From assembly GCA_015698045.1 (NCBI GenBank), contig BLAL01000246.1, positions 620,001-684,000 of the forward strand: DNA of 64,000 nucleotides, written 5' to 3'. The position numbers were made by a program, and so were the translations under genes. This stretch comes from Rhizophagus clarus. Taxonomy: Eukaryota; Glomeromycota; Glomeromycetes; Glomerales; Glomeraceae. Positions within the stretch are counted from its first letter, which is position 1; every line of letters begins with the position of its first letter. The notes beneath the pieces are model-generated. The model made no database searches, was not told the origin of the DNA, and saw only the letters and a list, made by a program, of their open reading frames with translations. Below are positions 44,160 to 55,440 of this stretch, piece by piece.

Positions 44160-46525
44160 AACAATGCTTTCAGTGCAGCTATTAAATGTTTAACATCTGG
44201 CTTGAAGGACTTACCATTTTTTAAATGATAGATCTTCTTGGTAGAGCGGCCAGATTTAGGAGTTTTATTTTGATTGTTCTTATGGTTGTTAGTATTAGAA
44301 CTTGAAAAAGAAAAGTTAGACCCATAAGGTGTCCTTGAGAACTTGTCTGCATTGCCAAATCAAGCAGATTTGCATAAATTCTTGAAATTGAGAGTGGAAT
44401 AACAGTACTAAGAGATTTGAATGTTATTCCAAAACTAAGAGTTGTTAATACGTGTGGAAACGTGATCCCAAGTGTCAAAATAACCTATCAGTTTTCTGGA
44501 ACCATTAACTTCTTTAACTATTTTAAACAATTTAATGCCACTATCCAATAAAAATTGGTGTGAACGACCATTTGGGAATAAGGAGGTATTTGTTATATCT
44601 TCTGAAATGTTGTATACAACAGCTTGAAATTTCTTACGTTGTTTCTTTTTGAGAGACTCCAGAAAGCTGGGAAACATTGAATAGGAATTCCTTCTAAGTT
44701 GACAGTCCAGTTCTCTTTATTATAGCATTTCAAGCACTTATGGTCAGAGATCAGTTTAACCCTTATGGATAGATACTTCTTGTGCACCCTTGTGCTGACT
44801 GATATGACCTTATCCTATCATCCTAAATTGGCCAACAGAGTATAATTATCCCATTTAGCAATGATGGGTTTTGGACTTGTCCAATTGGTTTTTTTAATTG
44901 GACAGTATTGGACAGTCCAAAACCAGTTTTGGACACAGTTTTGGACACAATTTTGGACAGTCCAAAACTATTCAAAAATTTAAATTTTTATTAAATTAAA
45001 AATAAAAAAAAAAGAAAGTAAATATCTAATGAATTAAATGGACAAGAAATTAATGTAAAATCACAAAATAATACTAAAAAAATACCTTAATTTTAATTAA
45101 TTATAATATTATTTTAATTATTGACCAAAATTAGGCCAAAATCAGGCATAATTCTGGCCTGAATTAAATATTTAGTCATGTGATCTGTCCAAAACCTGTC
45201 AGATGAAAAAAAGGTTTTGGTTTTAGACAAGTTTTGGATAAGTTTTGGACAAATGTCCAAAACGTCCAATTATCCAATTGCCCAACACTGCTATTTGGCC
45301 AAAATATCATATACTACAAGGTCAAGTAGTTGTGCTTATTCTTCTCCTTAAGGACAATATTTGGTGATGATAACATTTTTATTTTTCAAAGTGTTATCTA
45401 TCTCTTTCTGTTTTAATTTCTTTCTATTGTCAATAGACATTGATTGTGGTTTAGAATCTCACTTCAACTGCTTAAAGGGTATGGGAGAAGAAGAAAGTAA
45501 ACTTTTATCAAAGGTAACCATCCTTAAGTCAGAAGGTTTAGAGGGTGTGTACTCAGAAAATTCTGTGCTAAAAGTGGACACTACTTGTTCATTCAGTCTA
45601 GAAGAAATTTGTAATTGCAACTGTTATCTCTCTTTACAGGCCTTCTTTTTAGTACTTCTTTTCCGTGATTTAGTTAAGGATGTGACAGGTATAAGTGTGA
45701 TATTGTGCAGAGTATGACGCCTAGACTATCATCCAATAATTCTTGTAAATCTACATCAATCTCATCAAAATTCATTGATGCATCTGAATGGTACATAGGA
45801 TCCTTTAGATCTTCCATATCTGAAAATTATTTATTGCTGTACTCCAATACTCAGCAAATTTTGGAATCCATAAAAGAAATTTCCTGGTTTTCATCATCCA
45901 AGAGAAAGAAATTAAGAAAAGTAACTAAAAATTGAGCTATGATAAAAAAACAGCTGTTGCAGTTAATATTTTATAACAACTTTTCCATCAGGACAGCTTG
46001 GTCCTTATAAGTATTAAGAAACTTGTTAATAGCTAAGAGAGGATCCCGCTTACTTCTAATAAAGGTCTCTCCAAAAAATTTCAAATTTACTAGTAATTTT
46101 ACTTTACTCCAATTCTTAATACTATTGGTTAATTGATCTAAAAAGAAAAAAAATCATAATAATTTAGTGTAACATTTCTTTTTTATATATAATTTATCTA
46201 TAAATAGTAGGATCTTTAAAATTCTGCTCTTATTGATTTTACCTTATAATTTTAGTAACCTTTATTATAAGTAAGCAGGATCCTGCTGAGAGGTCTGAAG
46301 TTATTATTAAACTAAAAAGTGACGAAGGGTTCCTTTTGATAAGTCCTGAGATAAAATCTACTATAATATCGTGAAAACAGTTAGAAAAAACGTTCTTTAA
46401 AGCAGAAGTAAGAGTAACTTGAGTCGTAGAAGATGTTGATGCTATTTTTAAAGCTGATTTTGTTAGCAAAAACCCTTTCTTCATAATAAAAATAAAAATT
46501 TTTTCTTCTGTGAAAATTTGGTTCA
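44160..46525 (-). pseudogene. decayed RRM-like ORF1 family, copy B, with MITE insertion
   Basis: The minus strand starts near 46526 with KKGFLLTKSALKIAST and DIIVDFISGLIKRN, continues through KRDPLLAINKFLNTYKDQA and DEIDVDLQELLDDS, then KWDNYTLLANL, DKVISVSTRVHKKYLSIRVK, NWTVNLEGIPIQCFPAFWSL, RKKFQAVVYNISEDITN and FKIVKEVNGSRKLIGYF. The later blocks form the RRM-like core known from this repeated family (inferred ORF1 of a retroelement). Frames change several times and stops are frequent. A 432-bp MITE (44859-45290) sits exactly inside the ILAKW block. No RT follows, so the element is incomplete or its other ORF was elsewhere. Confidence 0.55.
44859..45290. mobile_element. hAT-like MITE (432 bp)
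   Basis: The right terminus on the minus strand reads CAGTGTTGGGCAATTGG; the left terminus on the plus strand reads CAATGATGGGTTTTGG. That is an imperfect 10-bp inverted end. It is flanked by CCATTTAG (44851-44858) and CTATTTGG (45291-45298), an 8-bp duplication with two transition differences. The body repeats TTTGGAC and GTCCAAAA words. CAGTG ends and 8-bp duplications are hallmarks of hAT. It interrupts copy B in the middle of a conserved block, which fixes its borders independently. Confidence 0.75.
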
Positions 46526-46607
46526 CAGATCTGCAGGAAAGAGTTTCTCTTATTAAAAAAATTAAATATATTTTAATTTAAATATATATATATATATTAA
46601 AAAGAGT

Positions 46608-48659
46608 GAATTTATTTCTTACTCTGGGTGAAATTTGATATTACTCATCCTTATCATGTGATATATACTTTTAATTGGCTAATTTTTGATTGGCTAATTT
46701 TTTTAACTTAAAAATTTATTCTCACATAAAAATAAAAAAATTAAAAGTTTTATGTTACAAAATATTTGTAAATTTATTCCCTTAAAGTTTATTGAATAAA
46801 AAAGTAAATATATTTATTTAAAACTAAAACTTAAGTTTATTGTATTCAAAGTTAAAACTTTTATCTTTAACATGACTGGTGATAATGATGTGAAACCCAA
46901 CAATAATGGCAAAATATTACATATATATAGAAAAATAATGAAACAAAAATGAAATAAATAGGAAAGAAGGTAAAATCAAAGGAGAGTGAAATAATAATAT
47001 GTTTAGTAAAAGGGAAAAAAATAAAAGGATGGTGGACAAAGGAATAAAATTAAAATAAAGGGAAAATAAAAAGAAAAGGAAATAGAAATAAAAGAAAAGC
47101 AAAAGGATAAAAAGAACAAAAATTAACATAAAGAAAAAATGAAAAGGAGAAGGGATTAAAAATTAAAATAAAAGGAAAAACAAGTGGGAAAAAAATAAAA
47201 AAGAAGAAAATAAAGTAAATAGAAAGGAAAATAAAATAATAATTAAAATAAAATAGAAAGAAAAAGGAAAGGAAATAAAAAAGGAAAAAATGAAAGAAAA
47301 AATGAAAGAGAAAAGTGATCAAAATCAAAAATAAAATATAAACGAAAAAATAGAAGAAAAATTATTAGTAATGAGGATAAAGGAATACAGTAAAAAAATA
47401 GGAATGAAATAGAACACTCACCCTATTTTTGAAAAGATCCAGAAAACCTAAAAAAATAACGTATTACAAAAAGAAAGACGAAAGGTAAAGAGAATAAGAA
47501 CAGAAGACGAAAGAAAAATAAAAGGAAACTGGATGAAAAAATGGAAGGGAAAAGTAAAGAAAAAGAAAACAAAAAGGAAAAATAAAAGAAATAGATGGGA
47601 AGAAACCAGAAATAAAAATGAAAATGGAGAAAAGAAATGAAAATAAAAATAAGATAGCAAGAAAAAGAAAAGAAGATGAAAAAGGAAAAAATGAAAGAGA
47701 AAATAAAAGGGTAAAGGGAATAAAATCAAAAATGAGATAAAAATGAAAATGAAAAGATGAAAAAAAAAATTTGTTAGTAATGAAGATAAAGGGATAAAAA
47801 TAAAATGAAACACCCACCCTATTTTTGAAAAGATTCAGAAAGCCTAAAAAAACATGTCACAAAAGAAAAGACGAAAGGTAAAGAAGACAAAAACAGAAAA
47901 TAAAAGAAAAAGAGAAGGAAAGAAAAAGAAAAGTGAAGAAAAAGGAAAACAAAAAAGGAAAAATAAAAGAACAGATAGGAGGAGAAATAAAAATAAAACT
48001 GAAAAAAAAAGTAAAAGGAAAAAAGAATAAAAAAAGAGGAAACAAAAGGAAAAGGAAACAAAAATGAAAAAGTATTAACTCAAAAATGAAACAAAAACCA
48101 AAAAAAAAAAAATAAAAAATATTGTTAGTATGAAGACAAGAATAAAAGAATACAATAAAAAAAGTAAAGCCAAATACCTATTTTCTATTTTCAAGAGTTT
48201 TGACAAATCTTAAAAAAAAAGAAATTAGGAGCAGATGAAATTTTTTTAAAAAAAAAGCCAAAACCTATAAAAATAAAAGAGAAGAAAAAATGAAATAAAG
48301 TTAGAAAATAAAACAAAAAAAAATTAAAAACAAAAAAAATAATATATCTTTGATGCAAAACCAAAAGAACTTAATAAAGACCTAAGAAGAAAAAGAAAAA
48401 GAAATTAGAAAACAAAAAAAAAGAAATAAAAATAAAAAAAAAGAAATAAAAATAAAAAAAAAGAAATAAAAATTAAAAAAAAGAAATAAAAATAAAAAAA
48501 AAGAAATAAAAATAAAAAAAAGAAATAAAAATAAAAAAAAGAAATAAAAATAAAAAAAAGAAATAAAAATAAAAAAAAAGAAATAAAAATAAAAAAAAAG
48601 AAATAAAAATAAAAAAAAAGAAATAAAAATAAAAAAAAAGAAATAAAAATAAAAAAAAG

Positions 48660-48717
<58 letters not shown>

Positions 48718-49068
48718 AATAAAAATAAAAAAAAAGAAATAAAAATAAAAAAAAAGAAATAAAAATAAAAAAAAAGAAATAAAAATAAAAAAAAAGAAAT
48801 AAAAATAAAAAAAAAAAAAAAAAAAAAAAAAAGAAATAAAAATTAAAAAAAAGAAATAAAAATAAAAAAAAAGAAATAAAAATAAAAAAAAAGAAATAAA
48901 AATAAAAAAAAAGAAACATTTAACCTTTGATATGAAGCTAAAAGTTAACTGAAAAAACTGGATATAAACAAATAACTGGTTGATATGATGTAATTGTAAA
49001 ATTTCATTAGCTAATTAAAATGTTTATATGTAATAGGGGTGAGAAATCATCTGGGTGAAAAATAAATT
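46608..49068. repeat. 2.4-kb purine-rich block with inverted end words
   Basis: From about 46920 to 48920 the plus strand is almost only A and G. Direct repeats about 400 bp apart share CACCCACCCTATTTTTGAAA-like segments (about 47415, 47808 and, weaker, 48175). The block starts with AGAGTGAATTTATTTCTTAC (46608) and ends with an inverted relative, AATAAATTTTCTCT (49055-49068), which suggests a mobile unit. Long open frames on the minus strand (Phe/Leu/Ser-rich) come from pyrimidine bias and are not called. Confidence 0.6.
48410..48915 (+). repeat. AAAAAAAGAAATAAAAAT microsatellite
   Basis: About 27 copies of an 18-20-base unit (GAAATAAAAATAAAAAAAA), interrupted by a pure A run of about 55 bases at 48664-48715 and a shorter one at 48805-48830. 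Such runs are assembly-prone, so exact length is uncertain. Confidence 0.9.
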
Positions 49069-50399
49069 TTCTCTATTAAGAAAACTGATTTTAATTTATA
49101 AAAAAAAAATTTAATATTATTGTTTTTATATCTATTAATAATATTAATGAATAAAAAAAATTTATTATAATATTATAATTCAAAATTTTGTTAATTTATG
49201 CATATTATCAGTAATTTATTTATAATATCCAGTTTAAAAAATAGAAAAGGATTTTGTTTACTTCATATATAAATACAATTTAATAAAATAAAAGTAGAAT
49301 TTTGATTATTAAAATTTTCTGATTTTATTATACTTATAAATTTTTTTTTTAAATTAGACTGGATTATTATTCAAATATAATCTGATTTTATAAGTTATAA
49401 AGTTAAATCTGAAAAAAAAACTAATTCATAATTATTATAGATTATTAAAATGAAAAAATTTTGCTTATCTTCATATTAAATTATTGTTTATAATATTAAG
49501 ATAGTAAAGAAAAACTATAATGAAAAAAGTTCTACATTCTAAAAAAAAGAAAATGTTAGTACTAGTAAATCAAAAAAATATGAATGGTTGGCATGAGAAC
49601 AGTACATTATGCTAATTTAAAATATACTATGATGCCCTTTTTGAAAAGCATAACTGTTTTATCATGCAGCAAATTCCTTATGATTAAGATTTGAACTCAT
49701 CTAGAATTCCTGAAATCAGAGAAGGACGTTCACAGTAGGCTTTCCGCCATAAGGCTGCACAACTGTGGCCACGAAGTGCTTCCAGTTCTCTGAAACCACA
49801 AAATACCTCAATGAGAACAAATGATCATATGAAAAAGATGTCATAACTGTTGAGAAAGGTACATAATTATTCCTCCTTACACAGAATAATAGACCTCAAC
49901 AGGGGATTTCAAAATCCACCATCTAGATCACATCCCATCACAAACGTTAAGGTCTAAGTTAGCTTATTATTACGCCTTGATAGGGACCACTTGGATATTG
50001 CTATTCAAACCCTCATAATATTTAATGGTAAAAAATAGTACCTTAATATGTTTCCATACTAATTTCGTCATATCAAGCTTTCTTCAAGATTATTTATTAA
50101 TCATGAGATCTCTTGAAAAGAAATTCTTCGTTGAAGATAAGGAAAACTTGGTTGTCTTATTAAATTATTATTCATGGTGTCAAGATGTTGAAGAAAGATT
50201 ATAGTAGAACAATCCCATATCCTTAATGTTAATTAAGATGTTAATGACAAAAGAATTATTTACGTTTAAATTTAGTTAATTTAAATAAAAAATACCTATT
50301 TTTATAAAGGACGATCTAAAGTTAGATAAATACCGAGACTAACATAAAAGAAACAGAGAGTAACGTTAATTAACATTTTAATGAAAAAAAAAAAATAAA
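49069..50399. other. AT-rich region with a possible coding relic at 49,680-49,830
   Basis: Mostly AT-rich. The segment 49680-49830 is of normal complexity, and on the minus strand one frame reads VLIEVFCGFRELEALRGHSC followed by AALWRKAYCERPSL, which looks protein-like. I do not recognise it, and no intact ORF, start or splice context is evident. A second normal-complexity patch lies at 49880-50010. Confidence 0.3.
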
Positions 50400-51430
50400 A
50401 CTTAATTAAATGTTGCGAAACTTACCATTCCTCCTGAACATAATCTGAAAAAAAGAACATAAAAGGAAACGGTATAAACATTTCCAATTAATAAACATAA
50501 AAAAGAATGTAAAATAACGGACGTTCGTTGCGGAACTTATTATTTCGGCGTTCTAATATCCAATCCTGAAATCTAAAAAAAAAAGAAAGTAACGAAATAA
50601 TTAACAAACGTTCGTAAAAAAAACAGTATTTTAGATAAAAAAAGAGTCAAAATCCGCGCCCAGGCCTGCCTAGAAAAAAAAAGAACGAAATATTAGAAAA
50701 CGTTTCGTTAAGAAAGAAATATCAAAAGAAATTACCCCTTACAAAATCATAAACGTCCAGATCCAGATCTGACTAAAAAATGCAACGTATGAAACGTTAA
50801 ATTCGTTAAAACAAAATTAAAAAAAGAATAATCCGATTTCTCACCAGGAAAAATTTTTGATTTCTCAGCGTTCAGACCGACTAAAAAAAAAAGAAAGGAT
50901 TAAACGTTAAAAAACGTTTCGTTAAAATAAACGATTTTTTTCTAAAAAAAACCTGAATTCTCACTGAAATCCACGTTCCAAACCCATCTAAGAGTAGTCT
51001 TTGATTTCCTATCGAATGAATCGTCTAAAAAAGAAAAGAATAAAACGTTAGAAAGTTTGGTTAAAATAAATAAAAATAAAAAACCTTTTCATTTTCCTAC
51101 CGAAATCCACCTGAAAAAAGACATCACGCGTCCAGACTCATCTAAAAAAATGAACAAAATTAAAAAATAATATTTATTTTGTTTTCCTACTAAAAAAAAG
51201 AAATTTCCGAATTTACACTGAAATATTTCGCGTTTAAATTCGCCTGAGAAAAAAAGAGAACAAGCCATCTTAGAAAGTTTCGTCAATAGTTTCTCTACTG
51301 AAATCGCGCTTTAGATCCGACTGAAAAAAAAGAAAATTTTGAATCTCACGCGTTCAGACGAAATATGAACATTTCTTAAAGAAGTATTTATAAAAAGTTT
51401 CCCTTCTACCGAATTCCGCGTCCAAAGAAA
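50400..51430 (-). repeat. array 2: exon/intron-like modules, minus orientation
   Basis: Read on the minus strand this is the same type of array as 19218-21300: TTTTTTTAG followed by short GC-richer blocks (TCGGTCTGAACGCTGAG, ACGATTCATTCGATAGG, GCGAATTTAAACGCG), then AT-rich stretches with inverted words such as AACGAAA/TTTCGTT (about 50670-50705) and AACGTTAAAAAACGTT (50885-50905). About nine modules of 90-120 bp are present. They share architecture rather than close sequence with array 1. No gene product can be inferred without transcript data. Confidence 0.65.
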
Positions 51431-51439
51431 TTCGAAAAA

Positions 51440-51545
51440 CGAAAGAGAGGGAAAAGTGAAAGGAAAGGATGGGAGAGGAAGAAGGAAAAGTACGGGAAGG
51501 AAAGGGAAAGGACGAGAAAGGAAAAGTTTTGAAGGGAAGGAAAGA
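51440..51545 (-). other. pyrimidine-rich tract at the head of array 2
   Basis: On the minus strand a run of CCTTTCCTTCCC-like sequence precedes the first module. The same kind of tract (60247-60440, plus strand) precedes array 4, so it may be a leader or promoter-type element of both arrays. Confidence 0.45.
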
Positions 51546-51592
51546 AAATTTAACTATTATTTATATATCACATGATATAAGCCAGCCTGAGC

Positions 51593-51636
51593 AACTCCCC
51601 CAGCGTCACCATCAAAAAAGCTCGGGCACGTGATTT
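51593..51636 (+). repeat. MULE left terminal inverted repeat
   Basis: 44 bp, paired with 54327-54370. Contains a CACGTG palindrome 31-36 bp from the end, a possible transposase or host-factor site. Confidence 0.88.
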
Positions 51637-51829
51637 TGTGTGGCTTAGTCCGTTAAATTATCCGGTTGATCAGTATTAAATTATCCGGCCGAAAATAAAA
51701 ATTTTACAATTTTTTTTCTTTAATGGCTTTCATACATTTTACACAATTTATTCGTTTATTCATTTATTAAATTACAAAATGTAATTATAATAATAAAATA
51801 TAAATTTTATTTTTTAAATATTTATCATT

Positions 51830-54106
51830 TTAATGCAAATAACGAGTGCTATTTGTATGACCTTTCCATGTTAATGGCATAGTTCTCTTTCTTTGATATT
51901 GTTCAACTTCTTTAACTAATTTAATGATACCGTTAAAGGATTTCATTGCACTTTTACACCACTTAATATTACCAGCTGATTTCTGTTCCTTTAGGAGTGT
52001 AAGTGCCTTTTCAGTTGTATCAATCAAATCATCAAATAACTCCATATCTCCTTCAGTTGATTCATCTGTTATATTTAAATCTTTATGATAATTTTCTTTA
52101 TTATTATCTGTATATGATAATAAATTATTTTCAATTAAAAAAGGAGGTTTGTAATTTCTTCTTATATTTGCAAAAAATTCGTCTGATACAATTCCTTTCT
52201 GTTGGATTAAGTGCTTACATAATCTAAACCGATCAGTCAAATAATAAGGACATCCACAGATCCAATTTTCTATATCAGTTACATATACATTGTTAATAGG
52301 CCGTTTAGATAATTTTTTCCATTCTGATTTAAAATCCTTAATCCAATCCAGCTTCTCTCTTCCATTACAAATCTGCTGTAATTTTCGCTGTTGATGAGCA
52401 ACAACTTGGTTCATCAAAATATATGCAACAAGATCCATCCGCGGACGAAAAAACTTGTACAAGAAGTCCCTTTTGATTGTTTTCCAATGTCCCTCAACGA
52501 ACATTGTAGTTTTCAATATGGAGATCATATTTTCACATGGTGAGCGTGCCCATAATGGCCACTTTGATTCACTGTACCATTCCGTCCACAAATATTGCCA
52601 AAGTGAAATTAATGAATTATCTTTGCAAAAATTATATGTTTCTTGGATGGCTGCTTCATAAATATTATCTTTGGTTAAAAATTCTCCTTCACATGTTGGG
52701 ATCAATGAATGCTGATGTAGATGTTTATCTATTAATTTCCATAGTGGTTCCCGAAATTCTTTAGGACAAAATTGTGCTGCTTGTTGTATCCCATTGAAGG
52801 GAAACCTTTTTCCAAATTCTGAAAGAGGATTGTATCCAGAAGACCGGGTATTTTTATTACTTGATAATCTTGTAGTTATGGCTTTCTTGATATGCCATCG
52901 GCATAATTGAATTTTGGTATTTGGCCACGTAAAATGCGCAGCATTAATCTGGGCGAAATCTTTATCTGTCAAAAAGAATTTAGGTTGTAATCCTTGATTT
53001 CGGAAGATTGTAAGAAACTTTTGTAATACACTTGTTCGGATTCCATCTTTGCATCTGCCATTATTTTCAAGAAACAAGTAAGATAATGGAAATCCAGTGC
53101 CATTTACTTCTGCATGTAAGACATATAATTCAAACCCCATATTGTTTGTATTGTAGGTAGCATCCATTCCACACTCACTAATATTAATTTTTAATTCATT
53201 TAGTTGCTCAAGGATGCCAGTTTCAAATGCCAATGCATGAACAGGTTCTATTTCCTGTAAAATGATGTAATGATTATTTTCTGATAGCCAGAGACATGTT
53301 GAATCAAAAGCATCTTCACAACGTTTATATCGTCCTTGTCCCAACTTCGTCCACCAAAAATGTATTTGATTTTGTCTAATTAATACATTAAGGCCTTTAT
53401 CAACAAGACGCGCATATATTTCTTTTGGAAGAAGGTCTATATTGTTTTTTATAAATTCTTTTACATCCTCTGGTACAGATTTAACAATTGGTCTTACATG
53501 TAAATTTTTATGAAAAAGTTCAACCTCAGATAATAATGTCGTCTTATCGATAGAAATCTTTACAATACCTTCACAGTCAAATCTTTCCATAGAAAGAGTA
53601 TCCCGTTGTTTTGATGGATCTGAATGTTTACGTGATTTAGATGCTTGAATATCTCTTTGGGAACAGTAATACCAATATGTGATATTATTTTTGCTTATAT
53701 ATTGATGATTGTAATTCCATTTATATCCATCTGCATCTTCAATTAATTCAATAATCTTGTTTGCAAGCTCTTTAGATAAATATTCGTTGGTGGAATTTCT
53801 ATGATAACTAACATCATTTACATCATTTACTTGACAATGCAAATGTAATTCTTGATTATTTGATGATGTATCTTCTAAAAGATTTGTAATTACTTCACTT
53901 AAAAAATCAATATCAATGACTTCTAAGATATTAGGTTGATTATTAATTACAGCAGATCTTTTTCGTTTTTGGGTAAATCTTTGACGACAATTATTACACG
54001 TTTTAAGCTGTTTGGAAATACTGTTAGCTCCGTGACCCATAAATTCAGATAATGCTTTAAATGTTTTACAGCCATGACAATATGTATTTGTCAAAGAGGT
54101 TTCCAT
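51830..54106 (-). CDS. MULE transposase with SWIM zinc finger
   Basis: A single-exon frame from ATG at 54106 to TAA at 51830 gives 758 residues; upstream in-frame codons to 54130 contain no ATG, so 54106 is preferred. The N-terminus has a four-cysteine zinc ribbon (CHGC ... CNNC, residues about 10-40) and a basic KRKR run. The catalytic core is MULE-like: Asp315 in GMDATYN, FPLSYLFLENN, Asp381/Asp383 in LTDKDFAQINA and LCRWHIKKAI near 405. A later acidic residue should complete the DDE triad, but I did not fix it. A SWIM-type finger, ICGCPYYLTDRFRLCKHLI, lies near residue 625, as usual in this superfamily. The protein would bind the 44-bp ends and move the element by cut and paste. No frameshift or stop is seen; the element has one gene and no captured host exon. 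Confidence 0.92.
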   Translation of the reverse strand: METSLTNTYCHGCKTFKALSEFMGHGANSISKQLKTCNNCRQRFTQKRKRSAVINNQPNILEVIDIDFLSEVITNLLEDTSSNNQELHLHCQVNDVNDVSYHRNSTNEYLSKELANKIIELIEDADGYKWNYNHQYISKNNITYWYYCSQRDIQASKSRKHSDPSKQRDTLSMERFDCEGIVKISIDKTTLLSEVELFHKNLHVRPIVKSVPEDVKEFIKNNIDLLPKEIYARLVDKGLNVLIRQNQIHFWWTKLGQGRYKRCEDAFDSTCLWLSENNHYIILQEIEPVHALAFETGILEQLNELKINISECGMDATYNTNNMGFELYVLHAEVNGTGFPLSYLFLENNGRCKDGIRTSVLQKFLTIFRNQGLQPKFFLTDKDFAQINAAHFTWPNTKIQLCRWHIKKAITTRLSSNKNTRSSGYNPLSEFGKRFPFNGIQQAAQFCPKEFREPLWKLIDKHLHQHSLIPTCEGEFLTKDNIYEAAIQETYNFCKDNSLISLWQYLWTEWYSESKWPLWARSPCENMISILKTTMFVEGHWKTIKRDFLYKFFRPRMDLVAYILMNQVVAHQQRKLQQICNGREKLDWIKDFKSEWKKLSKRPINNVYVTDIENWICGCPYYLTDRFRLCKHLIQQKGIVSDEFFANIRRNYKPPFLIENNLLSYTDNNKENYHKDLNITDESTEGDMELFDDLIDTTEKALTLLKEQKSAGNIKWCKSAMKSFNGIIKLVKEVEQYQRKRTMPLTWKGHTNSTRYLH

Positions 54107-54326
54107 TACAACGTAAAAAAATAACACCAAGCTTCGAAAATTAAAAAAAGGGGGAGAAAAAGTTTATTGTTATTATTTAATAATATAAAATTAGGTCGCG
54201 CAAATTTTTTTATATAGTAATCAACAAACAAATAAAATTATATTAAATGATTTAGTTTTATGTATGCTTTATTACTCATTTAGTCTACAGCCACGATAGC
54301 CACGATAATAACATTACTGTGCCACT

Positions 54327-54370
54327 AAATCACGTGCCCGAGCTTTTTTGATGGTGACGCTGGGGAAGAT
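54327..54370 (-). repeat. MULE right terminal inverted repeat
   Basis: Mirror of 51593-51636. The outer five bases differ (ATCTT versus AACTC in element orientation); the following 36 bases are identical. Confidence 0.88.
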
Positions 54371-54380
54371 CAGCCTGAGC

Positions 54381-55279
54381 CGCAATTTAATCCAATTATA
54401 AAGTACACATGATTAATCTGATTTTATCCAATTATAAAGTACACATGATTAATCTGATTTTATCCAATTATAAAGTACACATGATTAATCCAATTACATA
54501 TAAACAATTATAAACAAGTTTATTTTATTACTATAATAATTATAATATTAATTCCTTAATTAAATTTCTTATTGTATTTAATTTTAAATAAACCAATTTA
54601 CAATAATTATCTAAAATCCCATCTATAAAATAATATTCAACCTATTAGTAAAAGTTTTGTTAAAAAGCAAAAAATTTATATTTAACTAATTTAACTTGAA
54701 TTTGAAGCTTAATATCATATTTGAATATGTTTCTACTAAAATTGTATTGAAATTTTCTTAAATAAAAAAAAATAATAATAATATATTAATAATATTCTTA
54801 TAAAAAAAAAACTAAAAAAATAAAGTTTCTGAAATTTATGCATTTTCAATTCTTTTAGCTATATTATAACTGAAATTATTAAATTAAATTTCATGATATT
54901 CTTATAGTAATTCATTATTGTTATTATACAAAATTCTTAAAGAAATAAAAATAATATTTAATTTTGCTTCAGAAAAATATCAGTATAATAGATTTATTTA
55001 AAAAAAATAGATTAAACTAAAATATTAATAAATGTTTTATTAAAAGTAGTTTATAAATACTTTAATTTTATTTGAAATCTATAATATAAATATTTAAAAA
55101 AATTGTCTAAAAAAAATAAAAATAAAATACAGTTATACTTTGATATAATGAAGTTAGTGTTTAGGCCAATCAAACCTTCATTATAAAAAATTTGTTAATA
55201 CTATAATGAATTATTTGGTATAGGATAGCAAATTATTCAGTATAAAGGCAGATTTATATGACTTGTCGATTTAATTAGA
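54381..55279. other. AT-rich region with a 36-bp triple repeat
   Basis: At 54398-54500 three copies of ATCCAATTATAAAGTACACA followed by TGATTAATCTGATTTT lie in tandem. The rest is AT-rich. At 55132-55190 CAGTTATACTTTGATATAAT followed by GAAGTTAGTG resembles a pogo/Tigger-type terminus, but I found no matching opposite end. Confidence 0.45.
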
Positions 55280-55440
55280 TAATTCTAGAAAAAAAAAATT
55301 TTTTTTTGTAATGTTGCCAGATAAAAAGTATGACTGGACTTTTCAAATTAAGGTAAAAAAGTGTTAGGAAAATGTTTTTTGTTATTTTTTTATTTAATTA
55401 ATTATTTTTTTTTCTTTTTGTAATGTTACCAGATGACACT
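55280..55440 (+). repeat. short-exon module pair (ATAAAAAGTATGACTGG type)
   Basis: TGTTGCCAG is followed by ATAAAAAGTATGACTGGACT then TTTCAAATTAAG, a GTAAAAAAGTG donor-like site, an AT-rich stretch ending TTACCAG, and the start of a second block. In reverse complement the same 32-base block is repeated four times at 62410-62815. Confidence 0.55.

Larger units (their letters stand above)
51593..54370 (-). mobile_element. Mutator-like element (MULE), apparently intact
   Basis: A 2,778-bp unit with inverted ends sharing CCCCAGCGTCACCATCAAAA then AAGCTCGGGCACGTGATTT (51593-51636 and 54327-54370; differences only in the outermost few bases and the last two). It is flanked by a perfect 10-bp direct repeat, CAGCCTGAGC (51583-51592 and 54371-54380), in the size range typical of MULE duplications. 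It contains one long uninterrupted transposase ORF. Identical arms, an exact duplication and an open frame all indicate a recent insertion and possible activity. Confidence 0.9.

Noticed and set aside
46917..48919. Phe/Leu/Ser-rich open frames up to 148 codons on the minus strand
   Set aside because: They result from the pyrimidine-only strand of a purine tract and microsatellite, which lacks stop codons by composition.
55132..55190. pogo/Tigger-type terminal sequence
   Set aside because: The words resemble such an end, but no opposite terminus, TA duplication or transposase was found, so it is mentioned only within the region note.
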